A stretch of 64,000 bases of DNA from Petaurus breviceps papuanus (GCA_028583685.1 JAMXIF010001177.1:5011068-5075067), one strand, 5' to 3'. Counted from the first letter of the stretch, positions 1-12,233 are shown. The notes: generated by a model not told the origin, from the letters alone. Translations and numbers: made by a program.

Positions 1-1430
1 GGGGCGGCAGCGGGGCAGAGGATGCCAAGGTTCCATTATGAACTGAAGGACTTCCACAATTCAGGTGAGGGCCAGTAGTTTTGTAGCAAAATGATTGCTT
101 ACTAACCTCTGATATCACAAGTGTCAAGGTACTGGCAGGTATATGGGAGATAGCCAACCCACTGTCAGTGATATAGTAAGGAAATGTCCATATAATGGAT
201 GGATGTTAGGTAAGAAGAAGGAGCAAGTCTAGAACAGAAGCAGCCATTAAGATGGAGGCTTAGCTTTTCCCCCCACTCCTATAACATTATATACATATGT
301 AGATATGCATAGTTTTTATATATAGTAATATGTATATACATATATATATATGTGTGTGTGTGTGTTTCTATATTTGAAATTAAGTTTTTCTAAGCTTTTT
401 TCACCAACCTCAGATCATTCTAAACTTTAGCATGCCTGTGTTTATGGGGACTATGTTCTCTTACAAACTTCACTGTGCTGTTTCATTAAATGCTTTTGCT
501 TTTGATCTTGTGTTTTCTGACAAACTAAAAGAAAAAGAAACCCACTAGTGGGAACTTGTGAGCTATTATTTTGCGTGCATGTATACTTGTAGAGGATAGC
601 TCTTTTGGGGACCCCACATGTGATGCACATTGTGCACTTTGTTGTGTTAAAAAAGACTAAGTCTTTTGTATATATTTGTATCGTATATTGTATTGCATGT
701 TGTATATATTTATAGCCATAGAGACACATGACTAAACTTTATTGTGGCCTTCTGGTGGTGGCAGGGAGTGGGAGTTAGAGGGAGGGAAAAAAAAACCAAA
801 GTAAAAACGTGAACAGCAAAGAACAAAAGAAAACTCACAAGGAGGCAAAGAAAAGATGGACAATTCTCAAATAATGGGTATTATTTATCATATAGGCTTT
901 CTTGAAATGAAAAATTATTACATATTTTGAATCCTCTCTTATGTTCTGCTATGCATATGATATGCTTTTTTCTTCTTTCTAACTTTGTATTTAAGTTCCA
1001 ATATTTAAGTTTATGATGTATTTTTGTTTTTTTTTTTCCTCTATTCCGTATTTGTGTTCTGGCATTTGAGTCTAAAATAATTTTTGGGCTTAAAATAATT
1101 TTTTTTAAAAGTTGCTATCCATTTCCCAACAAGGAGGTGATGAACTTAGGGTATAGACTGAGAAATATATCTTTTGGATATAGCTAATGTGGGAATTTGA
1201 TTTAATGAGGCATTTTTGTTATAAGTTTTCCCATCCTCCCCCCACTATTGCAATTGTTAGGGGACTATTAATAGTCCCACATTATGTTGTTGTCATTGTT
1301 TAGTCATTTTTTCAGTCATGTCATCAAAAATTCTTTCCTCATCTTTTGTTTTCCTCTCTTCCTTGGTGTTCTTGTCCATGTCCATGCCTTTACTTGTCCC
1401 CTCTCTACAGAAAATTCAGAAATCTCCAGC
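1..1430. other. AT-rich intron or flank without a supported gene
   Basis: Nothing coding is supported. The stretch holds a TA/TG microsatellite near 330-365, A-rich and T-rich tracts, and near 1288-1330 a degenerate antisense piece resembling the tail of a marsupial tRNA-derived SINE. Confidence 0.5.
330..365. repeat. (TA)n/(TG)n microsatellite
   Basis: Alternating TA runs pass directly into about eight TG units. Confidence 0.8.
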
Positions 1431-2670
1431 TGTAATAGTAATGGAATTTAAAGATTCCCCCGTATTGGCTTGGTTTTTGGTTTGTGTTAAAAACCAGAGC
1501 TTGTTAATCCCACTTGTGGGATGGACTTGTAGATGTGAAAAGAGAGTGCTGAACTGGGAGGAGCTGGTGACATAGATTTGGAGAGACACAAGAGAGAGGC
1601 AGAAGAACTTTTTGGAAGCAGCACCCTTTTGGAGGCAGAGAGAGACTGAGAGGATTGCTGAGGGCCACTTTGAATTGCCCAGGACTTTTGAGACCTGCCA
1701 CCCAGAGCTGCCAAAGACTGAGGAGACATGGCTGTTATGCTGGTACTTTGTCTGTCTGTTTTGATGTTGTTTTGCCAGATTTGTCCACTGGTGAAAGATA
1801 GTCCCGTTGTTGCAGAAGTCTGGGAACCTTTCTGTTGGTTCAGAGCTCTTGAGACTGTTCTGCAGACAGAGAGTGAATACTGTCCACTGATGAAGGACAG
1901 TGCTGTTGTTGCAGAAGTCTGGGAACCTTTCTGTTGGTTCAGAGCTACTGAGACTGTTCTGCAGACAGAGAGTGAATACTGTCCACTAGTGAAGGACAGT
2001 GCTGTTGTTGCAGAAGTTTTGGGACCTTGCTGTTGGTTCCAAAGCCCTGAAGAATGATTTTCTTGTTGTATGTTTACAGAAATCCTGGAAGAGGGTTTTG
2101 CTAATGTTTTCAGGGGTCCTAGGACTGTTCTACAGACAGAGGATGAATTAATGAAGAGACTGGCAATGTATCTTGTGGCCTTTCTAAGCTTTGTCTCCCC
2201 AGGAACAAAGATTGCTGAGAACTTGCCTCTTGTCAAGATGAAGAAAAGACCTCCATTTGGGTATCAAGTGCTGTGCTTAAACTTGTTGTAACTCTGGGGT
2301 AGATTCAATTGTGATCCAGGGGTGGGGAACTTTTGACCTTTTTGTGTTCTATGATTGAACAAATGAATGTACTTTACTTATGATTAGAAACTAATCTCCA
2401 TTTGAGAAGAGGGGCTTTGTGATGGACTAAATGAAGGTACAGCCTAAGGGTGGAGTAGTATTTAGAACAGGGACTTTGTAATTGATTGAATGAATGTAAG
2501 GTCTTGGGGTGGGGTAGTACTTGGAGATTGTTTAATCACACTTAGCTGTATTTTGAATGATGTCATATTTTGATCATCTCTGTTCTTAATTTGTCACTGA
2601 ATAAAATGGAGAGCACCTATGCTGGTATTTTGAACCTTGGGAAGTTTCCTTTTCTTGGCATTACATTACA
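1431..2670 (+). mobile_element. Solo LTR fossil of an endogenous retrovirus (1240 bp)
   Basis: The element begins TGTAATAGTAATGG and ends GGCATTACATTACA, imperfect terminal inverted repeats. It is bracketed by an exact 5-bp target duplication CCAGC at 1426-1430 and 2671-2675. An AATAAA signal lies at 2600-2605, about 65 bp before the 3' end, as expected for R-U5. No internal retroviral sequence remains, so it is a solo LTR. A 5-bp duplication is typical of ERVL-like elements. The subfamily is unknown to me. Confidence 0.75.
1782..2055 (+). repeat. 99-bp tandem repeat inside the LTR
   Basis: Units start at 1782, 1881 and 1980 with a period of exactly 99 bp. The first two differ at few sites and the third is partial. 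A more degenerate related piece lies near 2112-2150. Because 99 is a multiple of three, open frames run through it on both strands without implying a gene. Confidence 0.85.
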
Positions 2671-2689
2671 CCAGCCCAGAGCATTCTAA

Positions 2690-3230
2690 ATGTCCAACTG
2701 TAAAGTTAGTTTATCTTCCACCCAAAACTTACCCTTTTTCCAATTCTCTATTATTATGACACCACAGTCCTTTGAAAATCATCTTGAACTGTCTTCTCAT
2801 TTAGCCACAATAACCCATCTGGGGGTTCTGCCAATTCTACCTCTGCAAAAATTGTCACAATAGTTCTGCTGCTCTTTACCCTTGTAATCATTATAGTTCA
2901 GGCTCTTATTATCTTTAACTGTGACTATTCTACCAGACATCTAACTGTTCCTTTTACTCCTAGTGTATCCCCTTTGCAATCTATCCTTTGCTCTCCTTTC
3001 TGCTTCAAATCTTAAATCTGTTATTCTTATAGTTAGCACTACCCACAATGTGACTCCAACCTGCCATTCTGGTTTCATGTCGTATGGCTGTCTTTAATGT
3101 ATTCTACATTTTATTCAAACTAGCAGTACTCATTTTCCCTTATTGTTCTGCTTTCTCCCATCTCTAACTTTACTTGAGTTCTGTCCCACTACCATCCATG
3201 ATAGTGTAAAAGGTAAACATGTGAAGGATC
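2690..3230 (+). mobile_element. L2-like LINE remnant
   Basis: A degenerate match to the L2 3' region in plus orientation. The ttattatctttaactgtgac ... cctttgcaatctatcctt stretch follows the usual L2 pattern (ctcattatctctcacctgga ... ctccaatccatcct). Confidence 0.45.
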
Positions 3231-3299
3231 TAGTTTTCATAGTTTAAAAAATCTCAGGTATTGTACATGATATTATTTTAGAAAGGATCTGTGATTTCT

Positions 3300-3605
3300 T
3301 TTTTTTTTTTTTTAAGCAATCGGGTTTAAGTAACTTGTTCAAGGTTACACGGCCAGTTATTTCTGGGTGTGGTGCTGAGTATCTGAGCCCGGATTTGATC
3401 CAGGTCATCCTGACACTGGAGCCAGTGCTCTTACTCGCTGAGCCATCTGGCCACCCCTAAGCAATTAGGGTTAAGTAACTTGCTCAAGGTTACACGGCCA
3501 GGTGTTTCTGGGTGGGTGCTATGTGTCTGAGCCTGGGATTCGATCTCCAGGTCTTCTCAACACTGGAGCCAGTGCTCTTACTCACTGTGCTACCTGGCCG
3601 CCCCA
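3300..3605 (-). mobile_element. Dimeric tRNA-derived SINE
   Basis: Two head-to-tail antisense SINE units (about 3313-3457 and 3458-3604) share one pair of target duplications, GGATCTGTGATTTCT at 3285-3299 and GGATATGTGATTTCT at 3606-3620. Both units end in the gccacctggccgcccc-type 5' region of the subfamily also seen at 46843-47000 and 56088-56218. Confidence 0.8.
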
Positions 3606-3639
3606 GGATATGTGATTTCTAACAGTATATAGAAAGCTA

Positions 3640-3850
3640 GGTATGGAAAATCCTTCCATCAGTATAAATCACAACCCATCTATGACGGTAGATAAAATCT
3701 AGTGAGTTGCCTAAAGCACATGAAGATTGTGTGGCTTGCCTATGGAAGAGCCTGAGCCAGGATTTGAACCTCTTTCTGATTTCTGATTCTGAAAGTCTTT
3801 CTGATTCCAAATTAAGATTGTATCTTTAATATCATGCTTCATCTACAACA
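3640..3850 (+). mobile_element. MIR-like SINE remnant
   Basis: The stretch gagccaggatttgaacctct with upstream ttgcctaaagcacatgaag is a degenerate MIR core and 3' part. Confidence 0.4.
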
Positions 3851-3865
3851 TGCTGCTACCAGGTC

Positions 3866-5200
3866 TAAAATAAATCAAAAAACTAAAAAAAAAAAAAAGA
3901 AGAAGAAGAATCCAAGAAAAACAAGAAGAGCATGAAAAGAAAGTCAGCCAATTGGAAAAGGAGATCCAGAATCTTAAGGACAAAAATGACACCTCGAAAA
4001 TTAGAATTGGGCAAAGTGAAGCCTGTGAAACTATAAGAGATCAAGAAATGATTAAGCAAAATATGAATAGTGAAAAAATAGAAGATAAAGCAAAACATCT
4101 TATATGAAAAACAACAGATTTGGAGAATAGATCAAGAAGAGAAAAGGCCCAGAATATCAAGAGAATTAATGAAAAGAAATGAAAGGGAAAATGACGTAGC
4201 TGTATCAGATCCTAAATTTTATTATAAAACAGGAATCATCAAAACTCCTTGGTACTGGCTAAGAAATAGAGTGCTGGATCAGTGGAATAGGTTAGGTACA
4301 TAAGACACAACAGTCAACAACTATAGCAATCTATTATTTGATAAACCCAAAGACTCCAGCTTCTGGCTATTTAACAAACTATTTATTTAACAAAATATTG
4401 GGGTACATGCCCAGCAGCATGGTGGCTATGTCAAAGGTATGAACAGTTAATAGCTTTTCTCCCATTAATTGTCAGAGTATATGAACAGGCAGTTTTCAAA
4501 AGAAGAAATTAAAGCTATTTATAGTCATATGAAAAATACTCTAAATGACTATTGATTGGAGAAATGCAAATCAAAATGACTCTGAGATACCACATCACAC
4601 CTATCAGATAGAAGAAAAGCAGCCTCATTATTTTAGAGTAAAACTAATTATGTTCCTACGCTGTCACTCAGTGGAAAAATGGGAAGAACAAGGAATAACT
4701 TGTAGTATTCCACAGGACAGTTCCAATGTAATATACAAATAATGAATTTGGAATTATGTGAGAAAAGCTATTAACTGTTCATACCCTTTGACATAGCCAC
4801 CATGCTGCTGGGCATGTCACCAAGAAAGTAAAATATGAAAAGACTTATCTAATAGGTAGCAAAATATTGATAACACTACTTGTTTCGTAGCAAAAAAGAG
4901 GAAACAACGTATTGGCCTATCTACTGTAGAATGGTCCAACAAACTTATACAAATGTAATAGAATATCATTGAGCTCAAAGAAACACGGAAAGATTTCTAT
5001 GAAATGATGCAGAGCAAAGTAAGTGGGACCAGTACAACCATATGCACAATGAATAAAATATGTAAGTTAAAAAGCAAAAGGCAACTGAGCTTCGAATAAA
5101 TGCAATGACCAATACGAAATCAAGAGGTCAGATGAATACAGATGACAAATGTGGCACATGTTTATACATGTAGTTACTGTATCAGTTGCTTTTGCTCTGT
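3866..5200 (+). mobile_element. Rearranged L1 copy
   Basis: An A-rich ORF1 coiled-coil piece (about 3900-4140) is followed directly by ORF2 sequence (lying around the ggtactggctaagaaatag motif near 4250), then more distal ORF2 and 3' UTR (4545-5060). Large parts are deleted, and a short segment near 4405-4466 is inverted relative to the rest. Confidence 0.7.
4405..4816. repeat. Inverted repeat inside L1 (arms 62 bp)
   Basis: Arm 4405-4466 is the reverse complement of 4755-4816 apart from about one gap and two mismatches. The spacer is 288 bp. Both arms derive from the same L1 3' region (tgttcataccctttgac). Confidence 0.85.
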
Positions 5201-5279
5201 TGTATTTAAAATTTCTTAGTTATAAAGAAGAGTCCTAGGGTGGGGTGAGGGAGGATCAATCAACCAACTCTCTCAGGAT

Positions 5280-6318
5280 ATTGCCATTTTGGAAACACTG
5301 AAAACTTGTAGACCCCAAGAACTAGCTCTGAAAACAGTAACACACCAAAAAAACCTGAAGCTTGGTACAGTGCTTCCCCAAACCCAGGTAAATAGGGTCA
5401 AACTTTAGCATAAAGTTCAAAGTGAAGAAATAGGCAGTGAAAATAAGCAAACAACAACAAAAAAACTTGATCATTAAAAAGTTACTATGGTGGCAGGGAA
5501 GACCAAGACATAAACTTAGAAGAAGGTAACAATGACAAAAACAGCTTTAAGCAAAGGCTCAAAGAAAAATGTTAATTAGACATAAGGCTAGCAAGAATTC
5601 CTGGAAGAGTTAAAGAAAGAGATAAAAATGGTAGAGGAAAATTTTGGAAAAGAAATGAGTGATACAAGAAAATTATGAAAAGAGGATTAACAGCTTGGTA
5701 AAAGAAGCACAAAAAAATTACTGAAGAAAATAACATCTTAAAAAAACAGAATGGGCCTAATGTTACAAGAGGTACAAAAATTCACTGAAGAAAAGAGCTC
5801 TTTAAAAAGCAGAATTGGCCAAATGGAAAAACAGGTAAAAAAGCTCACTGAAGAAAATAATTCCTTAAAAATTAGAATTGGGCAAATGGAAGCTAGTGAC
5901 TACATGAGACTTCAAGAAACTTCAAAGTCAGAAGAATGAAAAAAAAATAGAAGAAAATGTGAAGTATCTCATCAGAAAAAAAAATGGCCTGGAAAATAAA
6001 TTGAGGAGAGATAATTTAAGATATGAGAAGATGATACAAGTTACTCCTAAGAACTTTATCATTATTAGGAAAGTTAGAAGGAGTTTACATAAACAGAAAG
6101 CATGAGTATGAGTCAATTATGTTGGGATGATCACCAAAATAAAAAAAAACGTAGGGGTGAGAAAGGGGGATGTACTGGGAGAAGTGGGAAGGGAGAGGTA
6201 GAATAAAAACATTTTATAAGAGGTGCACATGGAAGAACTTCTAGAGTAAAGGGAAAAATGGGGGCGGGGTGGCAGGCAATGCTTCAACCTCACTCATCAA
6301 AATAAGTACAAAGAAGGA

Positions 6319-6358
<40 letters not shown>

Positions 6359-6663
6359 CACACACACTAAGTTGGATATAGAAATCTATCTTGCCCAAAA
6401 GAGAAATAGGGGAGGGGGGGGGGAATATGGAAGGGGGATGATAAAAGGGAGGCAGTGGTCAGAAGTAAAACAGACTTCTGAGGAGAGAGACCAAAAGAGA
6501 GAAAAGGATAAACAAAAGAAAATAGGATGGAGGGAAATACACAGTAATCATAACTGTGAATGGGATGAAACTCACCCATAAAATAAGTGGATAGAATGGA
6601 TTAGAAACTGAAATTCAATAGTATCAACATACTGTGTACAAGAGCCACACTTCAAACAGAAAG

Positions 6664-6694
<31 letters not shown>

Positions 6695-7345
6695 GATAAA
6701 CAAAGGGTGGAGCAGAATCTATTCTACTTTTACTTGAGGTTAAAAAGGTAGGGGTAGCAATCATGATCTCAGACAAAACAAAAGCAAAACCAGACCTAAT
6801 TAAAAGAGATAATCAGAGAAATGATAGACAATGCAGTAATATAAAATTTTTTATAGCGACTTTCCCTGATAAAGGTCTCATTTCTCAAATTTATAGAGTA
6901 TTGAGTCAGATTTATAGAACTAAGAGCCATTCTCCAATTGAGAAATGATCAAAGAATATGAACAGTTTTCAGAAGAAATCAAATACCTATGTGAACTGAT
7001 GCAAAATGAAGTGAGAACCCAGAGATCATTGTGCACAGTAACAGCAATGTTGTAATGATGATCAACTGTGAAAGACTTGGCTACTCTGATCAATACAATG
7101 ATCCAAGACAATTCCAAAAGACTTAGGATGAAAAAATGCTAACTGCCTCCAGAGAGAGAGAACTGATGAACACTGAGTGTAAACTGAAGTTTTATGGAAT
7201 ATGGATTAATATTTTGCATGATTTTATATGTACAATCGATATAATTTTGTTTGCCTTCTCAGTGTGTAGGGGAGGGGTGGGAGAGAGGTAATCTGGAGCT
7301 CAAAATTTCAAAAGAAAAGAATGTTAAAAATAAATGAAAAAAATT
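5280..7345 (+). mobile_element. L1/HAL1-type LINE, internally deleted
   Basis: The order is a 5' UTR-like part (5280-5580), ORF1 coiled-coil codons (5590-6120), a purine-rich region as in the HAL1 3' part (6130-6580), ORF2 endonuclease-like sequence (6590-6850), then a short distal ORF2 piece containing DKGLISQIYRVLSQIY and finally the 3' UTR and A-rich tail (6960-7345). The coiled coil keeps the repeated motif SLKxRIGQMEx near 5800-5900. No frame is long enough to be functional. Confidence 0.65.
6329..6367. repeat. (CA)n microsatellite
   Basis: About 18 CA units. A second CA tract lies at about 6665-6690 in the same LINE. Confidence 0.85.
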
Positions 7346-7619
7346 TTTTTAAAAGAAGAAATTTCTTCTCTGGGTTTTCGCTGGAATATTCTCTCTTCTT
7401 TGGTACCATACCCTTGAATCTCTGATTCCAACTCGCTCTATTGCTTTATACAGGACCAAGAAGATGTGACCAAATCCCTTAGCCAATATGAACAGACATC
7501 CTGTCATACCTAGTTACGGAGCTATTCATGCTTAGGGAGAAAATAACATGTGTTCACACTTGACAAATCATGCTGTGGCATTCTATCACCCACTCAAGCA
7601 GAGTGGCTTAATTGTCTAG

Positions 7620-7990
7620 GTCTTTAAAGCCCTTCATAACATAACTACAGACTATACTTCCAGGCTTATTTCTCTGGATTTCTCCTCTCTTAGGCTGCTT
7701 CCCAGATAGATTAGTCTCCTTGCTTTTCCCCATCCATCATGCTCCATCTCCCATCTGTGCCTTTGCACATGTTCCATGCCTAGAATATGTAACCTCTTCA
7801 CCTCAACCCATGCTTACTTACAGGCTCAGTTCATATGCTGCCTTCTATAGGAAGCCCTTTATGATCCTCTTAAACCTTAGCCCAACTTCTTCAAATTATA
7901 CCGTGCATACATACTTGTCCAGATATATTATCACCCAGAGATTGCTTTAAAAAATCTTTGAAACCTAGTATAGTATCTTGCACATGTTAA
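7620..7990 (+). mobile_element. L2 LINE 3' fragment
   Basis: A recognisable L2 pattern: aaagcccttcataac, then catgctccatctcccatctg and tgcctttgcacatgttcc, ending with a weak ggtaaatgctt tail. Confidence 0.6.
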
Positions 7991-8445
7991 TGTACTTGGT
8001 AAATGCTTATGGGATTGGATCCCAATAGCTGATCTGCTAGAAGCATTTCAGAGACTTTCCTGAAATTTGCATTCCCAACTCTCCCCCATTATTTTGCAAA
8101 GGTCTATAGAAGTCTATATAACAAAAGAACTGAAATCAATGCAAGACTGCCTCATTTACTTATTCCTTCCCCAAACTTTGGGTCTATGTGGAGCATCTCA
8201 CATTCGTTTCCAGGGTATAACCCTGCTGCGCTCCAAACAGCCTCCTTTCTAACTCAGGGAATTGTGAGTTAATCAGACAGGTCTGTGGGTAAATTTGGGA
8301 ATCTTTTGAGACATGGGACATCCAATTACAAACACTATTGCCTGAAACATGTCTTTCAGCATGAATTCCTTCTCTCAATATTACACCATCAACTCCAAAT
8401 TTGAATACTTCACATTTTAGTGAGATTTGGGAAGACTGATTTCTT

Positions 8446-8595
8446 TTTTTTTCTTTTTGGAGGGCAGTTGGGGTTAAGTGACTTGCCTAAGGTCACACAG
8501 CTAGTTTTTATGTTAAGTGTCTGAGGCCTAATTTGAACTCAGGTCCTCCTGACTCCAGAGCCAGTGCTCTATTCACTAAGCCACCTAGCTGCCCA
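8446..8595 (-). mobile_element. tRNA-derived SINE
   Basis: A full antisense unit from a poly-T head to the 5' end gccacctagctgccc. The target duplication is AGACTGATTTCTT at 8433-8445 and AGATTGATTTCTT at 8596-8608. Confidence 0.85.
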
Positions 8596-8903
8596 AGATT
8601 GATTTCTTAGTGGGTAGAGAGAAGGTTCTCAGGAGGTAGGTATTTGAGTTTCTGGGAGATGTATCCCCAAAGAGACGTTGCTTGTGTGAGAGATGACTCA
8701 TAGTGTCATTCTTTTAATTCTCTGTTACATTCCTATCTCTTCTCTATACTTTGTAAACCAGTTCAGTCTTGCAAGTAACTCATGACTTCCCCAAAATGAT
8801 ATAATTTGAAAGAAAACTATATTAGGCCACTTCTGATTGGGCACTTCCAAATTTGGTGAAAGTAAATAAATAATGAAGGATTGAAAGTGTTTTGTGCCAA
8901 TTG

Positions 8904-8998
8904 AGAGAGAGACAGACAGACAGACAGACAAAGACAGAGACAGAGACAGAGAGACAGAGAAGGGGAGAGGGGAGGTGGAGGGAAAGACAGAGAGAGAT
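8904..8998. repeat. Purine-rich (GACA/GAGA)n repeat
   Basis: A run of gacagaca and gagacaga units. The antisense Leu/Ser-rich open frames here are compositional artefacts. Confidence 0.8.
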
Positions 8999-9183
8999 AG
9001 TATGTATATGGACACACAGGTTTGGGGATAGATTGCTTGATGGAGAATTTGGTTAATTGAGCAAGAGAGTGTGGGGAGAGGAAATGAACACTGAGTAAAG
9101 AGAAGCAGTTCTCTTTGGCTAGTATAGGGAGTGTTCAGTCTCTACTATGGCCACTGATGGGGTACCTGGGGTCTAGATCAATT

Positions 9184-9630
9184 TGTGAAACCAACTTGTA
9201 AAACCAGTCTGAAATTGTAACTGCAATTTGTCCTTTCCCATCCTTGAGCTCTGCCCCTTCCCCCTATCCCACCCTCCGCCTAGGCAGCACCCTGTGACCC
9301 CTTTGTTCTTACTTAATCTCTTCATTTCTTCTGGGCCTGGCCCACACCCTCCTTTATCCTTGCCTCTTGTCTCCTTAGACCTGGCCCAAATTTTTTTTAA
9401 ACTATCTATTCACATGCTCCTCTTGGTCAGCTCTGACCTTTGTCTATGCACTGAGGCCCCTCCCATCTGGCCAGCCCTGACAATGGCAGCCCTACCCTTT
9501 AAAGGTAAAAGCATGTACCCCTCTCACTCGCAGGTTCCCTAAAGGACGCTTTCCCACTTCTCACAGAAGCCTAACAATAAACTTCTACAACTCTCACTCC
9601 AATTAAGCCTGAGACCTTGAATTCTTTTCA
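9184..9630 (+). mobile_element. Probable LTR fossil
   Basis: The stretch starts TGTGAAACCAAC, is pyrimidine-rich, carries AATAAA near 9575 and ends near ...TTTTCA. This has the shape of a class I retroviral LTR. No target duplication was found, so both ends are approximate. Confidence 0.4.
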
Positions 9631-10559
9631 GACGCTATCGCAGGTTTTCTGGTCTTAGATAAGATCATAATTCCTGCTGAACTTATTGGGATTCCATCCC
9701 TCATCAGCCACCACTACTTTTGTCCAAGATTAGATAGCAATACCAGAGCAAGAGGCATGCCTAACCAGTGGCAAACTTCCCTGACTTGGAATTCATGCCT
9801 CTACTGCCTTCCTGTCCAAGAAGGCAGTATATCTTATCCAAAATTGCTTTAAGTTCATTTATAATTTCTGATTAAATCAATACTGTAATTCTGAATTACT
9901 TTATTATAAAGTATCATCAATCATAACTGCTTTTGATTTTTACATTTCATTACTTGTGGCTTGTTTTGGTTCACTGGTGAGAGTAAATCACTGATAAATT
10001 CTGATACTGGTTTGCGATCAGGAGTGATATGAAGAATGTTATTGATTTATTAGTTTTAATAAATGTCCCAAAATGGATAAAGATATGTCTTTATCAATTA
10101 TGATTGCTATCTGAGAGGGGACTGGGCTGTCAGGTCACATTAACTTTTCCATTATTTTCCCCCCTCTCCTCAGGCATGTATAGAGAAATCTCTTGGTAGG
10201 GCTATCATTTAAGAATAGTAGATAGGTAGGGAGGAGAGGAGAAAAGGAATGTTTAGACCAGGCTGACTAAGGAGAGGGGTCAGAGGAGGAAGTAGCCTCT
10301 CATTTTTACCTTCAACCAAATCTCCAAACTCTCAGAGCACAAATGCTACATTATGTAATTCTAACCTCAGGCAAGCTTGGCAGTTTCCTGAAGGATAGCT
10401 CTGACACACCCTGTGCTGTGTGTGTGTATAGAAAAATTTGACTCCTGATTGACTGAGAGAAGCAGAGAACGAAAGAGAGACCTCTAGGGAAGCTTTGGGT
10501 TTTGAATGTTGAATGAGAGGATGGCTCTTCCCTAGACCCCTCCCCCCCAGTTGTAAGAA

Positions 10560-10843
10560 TGATTGTTGTTTGTCTTTCATTCTCCAAGAGGACCAATGAC
10601 ACCAGAAAGGCGATGTCTTGACTTGCAAGTGAATTGAATCTAAGTGAGGCAGGGCTGTTCGAAATCATCAGCCTCACTTTCTCATCCAGTCATCTGGGTC
10701 CAGTGACAGGATATAGATTAGGACCACTAGAGATGGCCCTGGATGCAATGGGAGACCTTGGCCTTTTTAAGCTAAAGTCTTTCCCAAGTCGTAGTTTGTT
10801 AGAGGCAACACCCATTCAGTAATTAAGGCTAGGTAAGAAATGA
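10560..10843 (+). mobile_element. Marsupial SINE of unknown subfamily
   Basis: Starts ttgttgtttgtctttcattc and ends with attcagtaattaaggctagg, a repeat I recognise as common in marsupials but cannot name with certainty. A possible duplication TAAGAATGA / TAAGAAATGA flanks it. Confidence 0.55.
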
Positions 10844-10862
10844 CCAAAAATGACTTCTTTTA

Positions 10863-11543
10863 TAGGAAGAGCTGGCAACCTGATATATCCCTTGATTCTC
10901 AGTGCTGCACTTCTAGATAAGGTTAAAATTCAACTTCTTGTGTGAGATTCTTCAAACAGCTGAACTGAGAGTTCATCTTTTTCTCAGGTTGTAGAGCTCC
11001 CCTTCACTCTTGTGTTTTCTTATCACCTAAACTAAGCTATATAGCTTTTCCAATTACTGTTTTATTTCCTTTGATAAATGTTGCTTGATACCCAGATTGT
11101 CTTTTTTTTGTAATAAGAATTTGATGGGGTCCTCTAAAAACAAAATCATACCTCTAGACTGGAAAAATTTGATATGTAATATATCCTTTTAGCTCAATAC
11201 TACTCTTGAATATATATTTATATATTTGTATCTATATTTCTCCATATACATGTATATTTACATATGTATGTATATGTCACCCAAGTCATAGATGTCCTCC
11301 TTATTGCCAAAAAGGAAGAACTCCAGTCTTCTTGAGATTTATCTAAAAATCCCTGTTACCTTGGGGCCACATGCACTATTACGTAGTCCACCTATTATTA
11401 CACTGTTGGTGGGTCTGGTGCAAATAGCCATTTGGTGAGAAAGGAGTTAAAATAGTCACCCATTATCCATAATGGGTATAGGATCACTTCTACTCAACAG
11501 TTCACCAGATATTTTTTAAATATCAGGTTGCCAGTTCTTCCTA
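10863..11543. repeat. Inverted repeat with 24-bp arms
   Basis: 10863-10886 and 11520-11543 are reverse complements with one mismatch, separated by 633 bp of AT-rich sequence. Similarity extends weakly outward (atgactt / aagtcat). It could be the terminal repeats of an unidentified non-autonomous DNA transposon, though no clear target duplication is seen. Confidence 0.5.
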
Positions 11544-12233
11544 AAAAAAATGACTTTTGCTTTTAACTTTTTGTTTTTCAAACACAAACTATAAGCCAAG
11601 GACTCCAATTTGTTCATTTCTACTACTAGTTAGTTTGGCAAAAGTATTAAATCTAACAGAAGAGGTGGTGGGAAGCAATCCACTTAGGGACTGAATTGGG
11701 AATCCCTGTCTTGGGACTTGAGTTGTCTAGATTGGCATGTGAGTGCAGATTCCCTTAGCCCATTACATTTGGCCAGCTGCACAAGAGATCATATTCCACC
11801 CAGACAAGAACTCTTGGTCACCTCTCCATTACACATGCAAACTCCACTCCTACCTCTAACTTTGGGCTCATTCATTAAATCAGTAGAATATTTACTTCTG
11901 AAAAAGTTATCGTGTCAACTGACTCCCTTAACTCAACTCACTATCCCTGTGACTTCTCAGACCCAAACTGTTGTCCCTATGGCCACCACTCCTCTAGATG
12001 TCCTGCATCCAACCAAGGAATATGACATAACTTCTGAATGGGAGGCATATTTGGAGTACCATTTAAAATCTTCTTTTGTCCAAAGGAAAGCCAATTCAAA
12101 CATTTATTATTAGATATAAAATAAAATTAAATCCAACTCCCCTGTGAATTTTTATTTCATCATAAAAATCTATCTAGTTTTAGTTTCATTGAATAAAAAA
12201 TGATTTTGCATTTGAAATATTTAAGTGAAATAC
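11544..12233. other. Intronic stretch without a supported feature
   Basis: Unique-looking sequence. A 131-codon plus-strand open frame (11718-12113) resembles nothing I know and has no start or splice context. Confidence 0.4.

Noticed and set aside
1487-2236. 249-codon minus-strand open frame
   Set aside because: It is produced by the 99-bp repeat inside an LTR and has no protein similarity I recognise.
6329-6690. CA tracts as a CRISPR-like array
   Set aside because: Simple dinucleotide repeats inside a LINE, with no spacers.
8725-9017. Ser/Leu-rich minus-strand open frames
   Set aside because: Antisense translation of a GACA/GAGA simple repeat.
11854-11897. Possible next CATSPERE exon (minus strand, ctttttcag acceptor, gtagga donor, open in the required phase)
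   Set aside because: Only 44 nt, and the translation lacks the Gly-x-Trp expected next in the family. Such splice-like pairs arise often by chance.
11718-12113. 131-codon plus-strand open frame
   Set aside because: No recognisable domain and no splice or promoter context.
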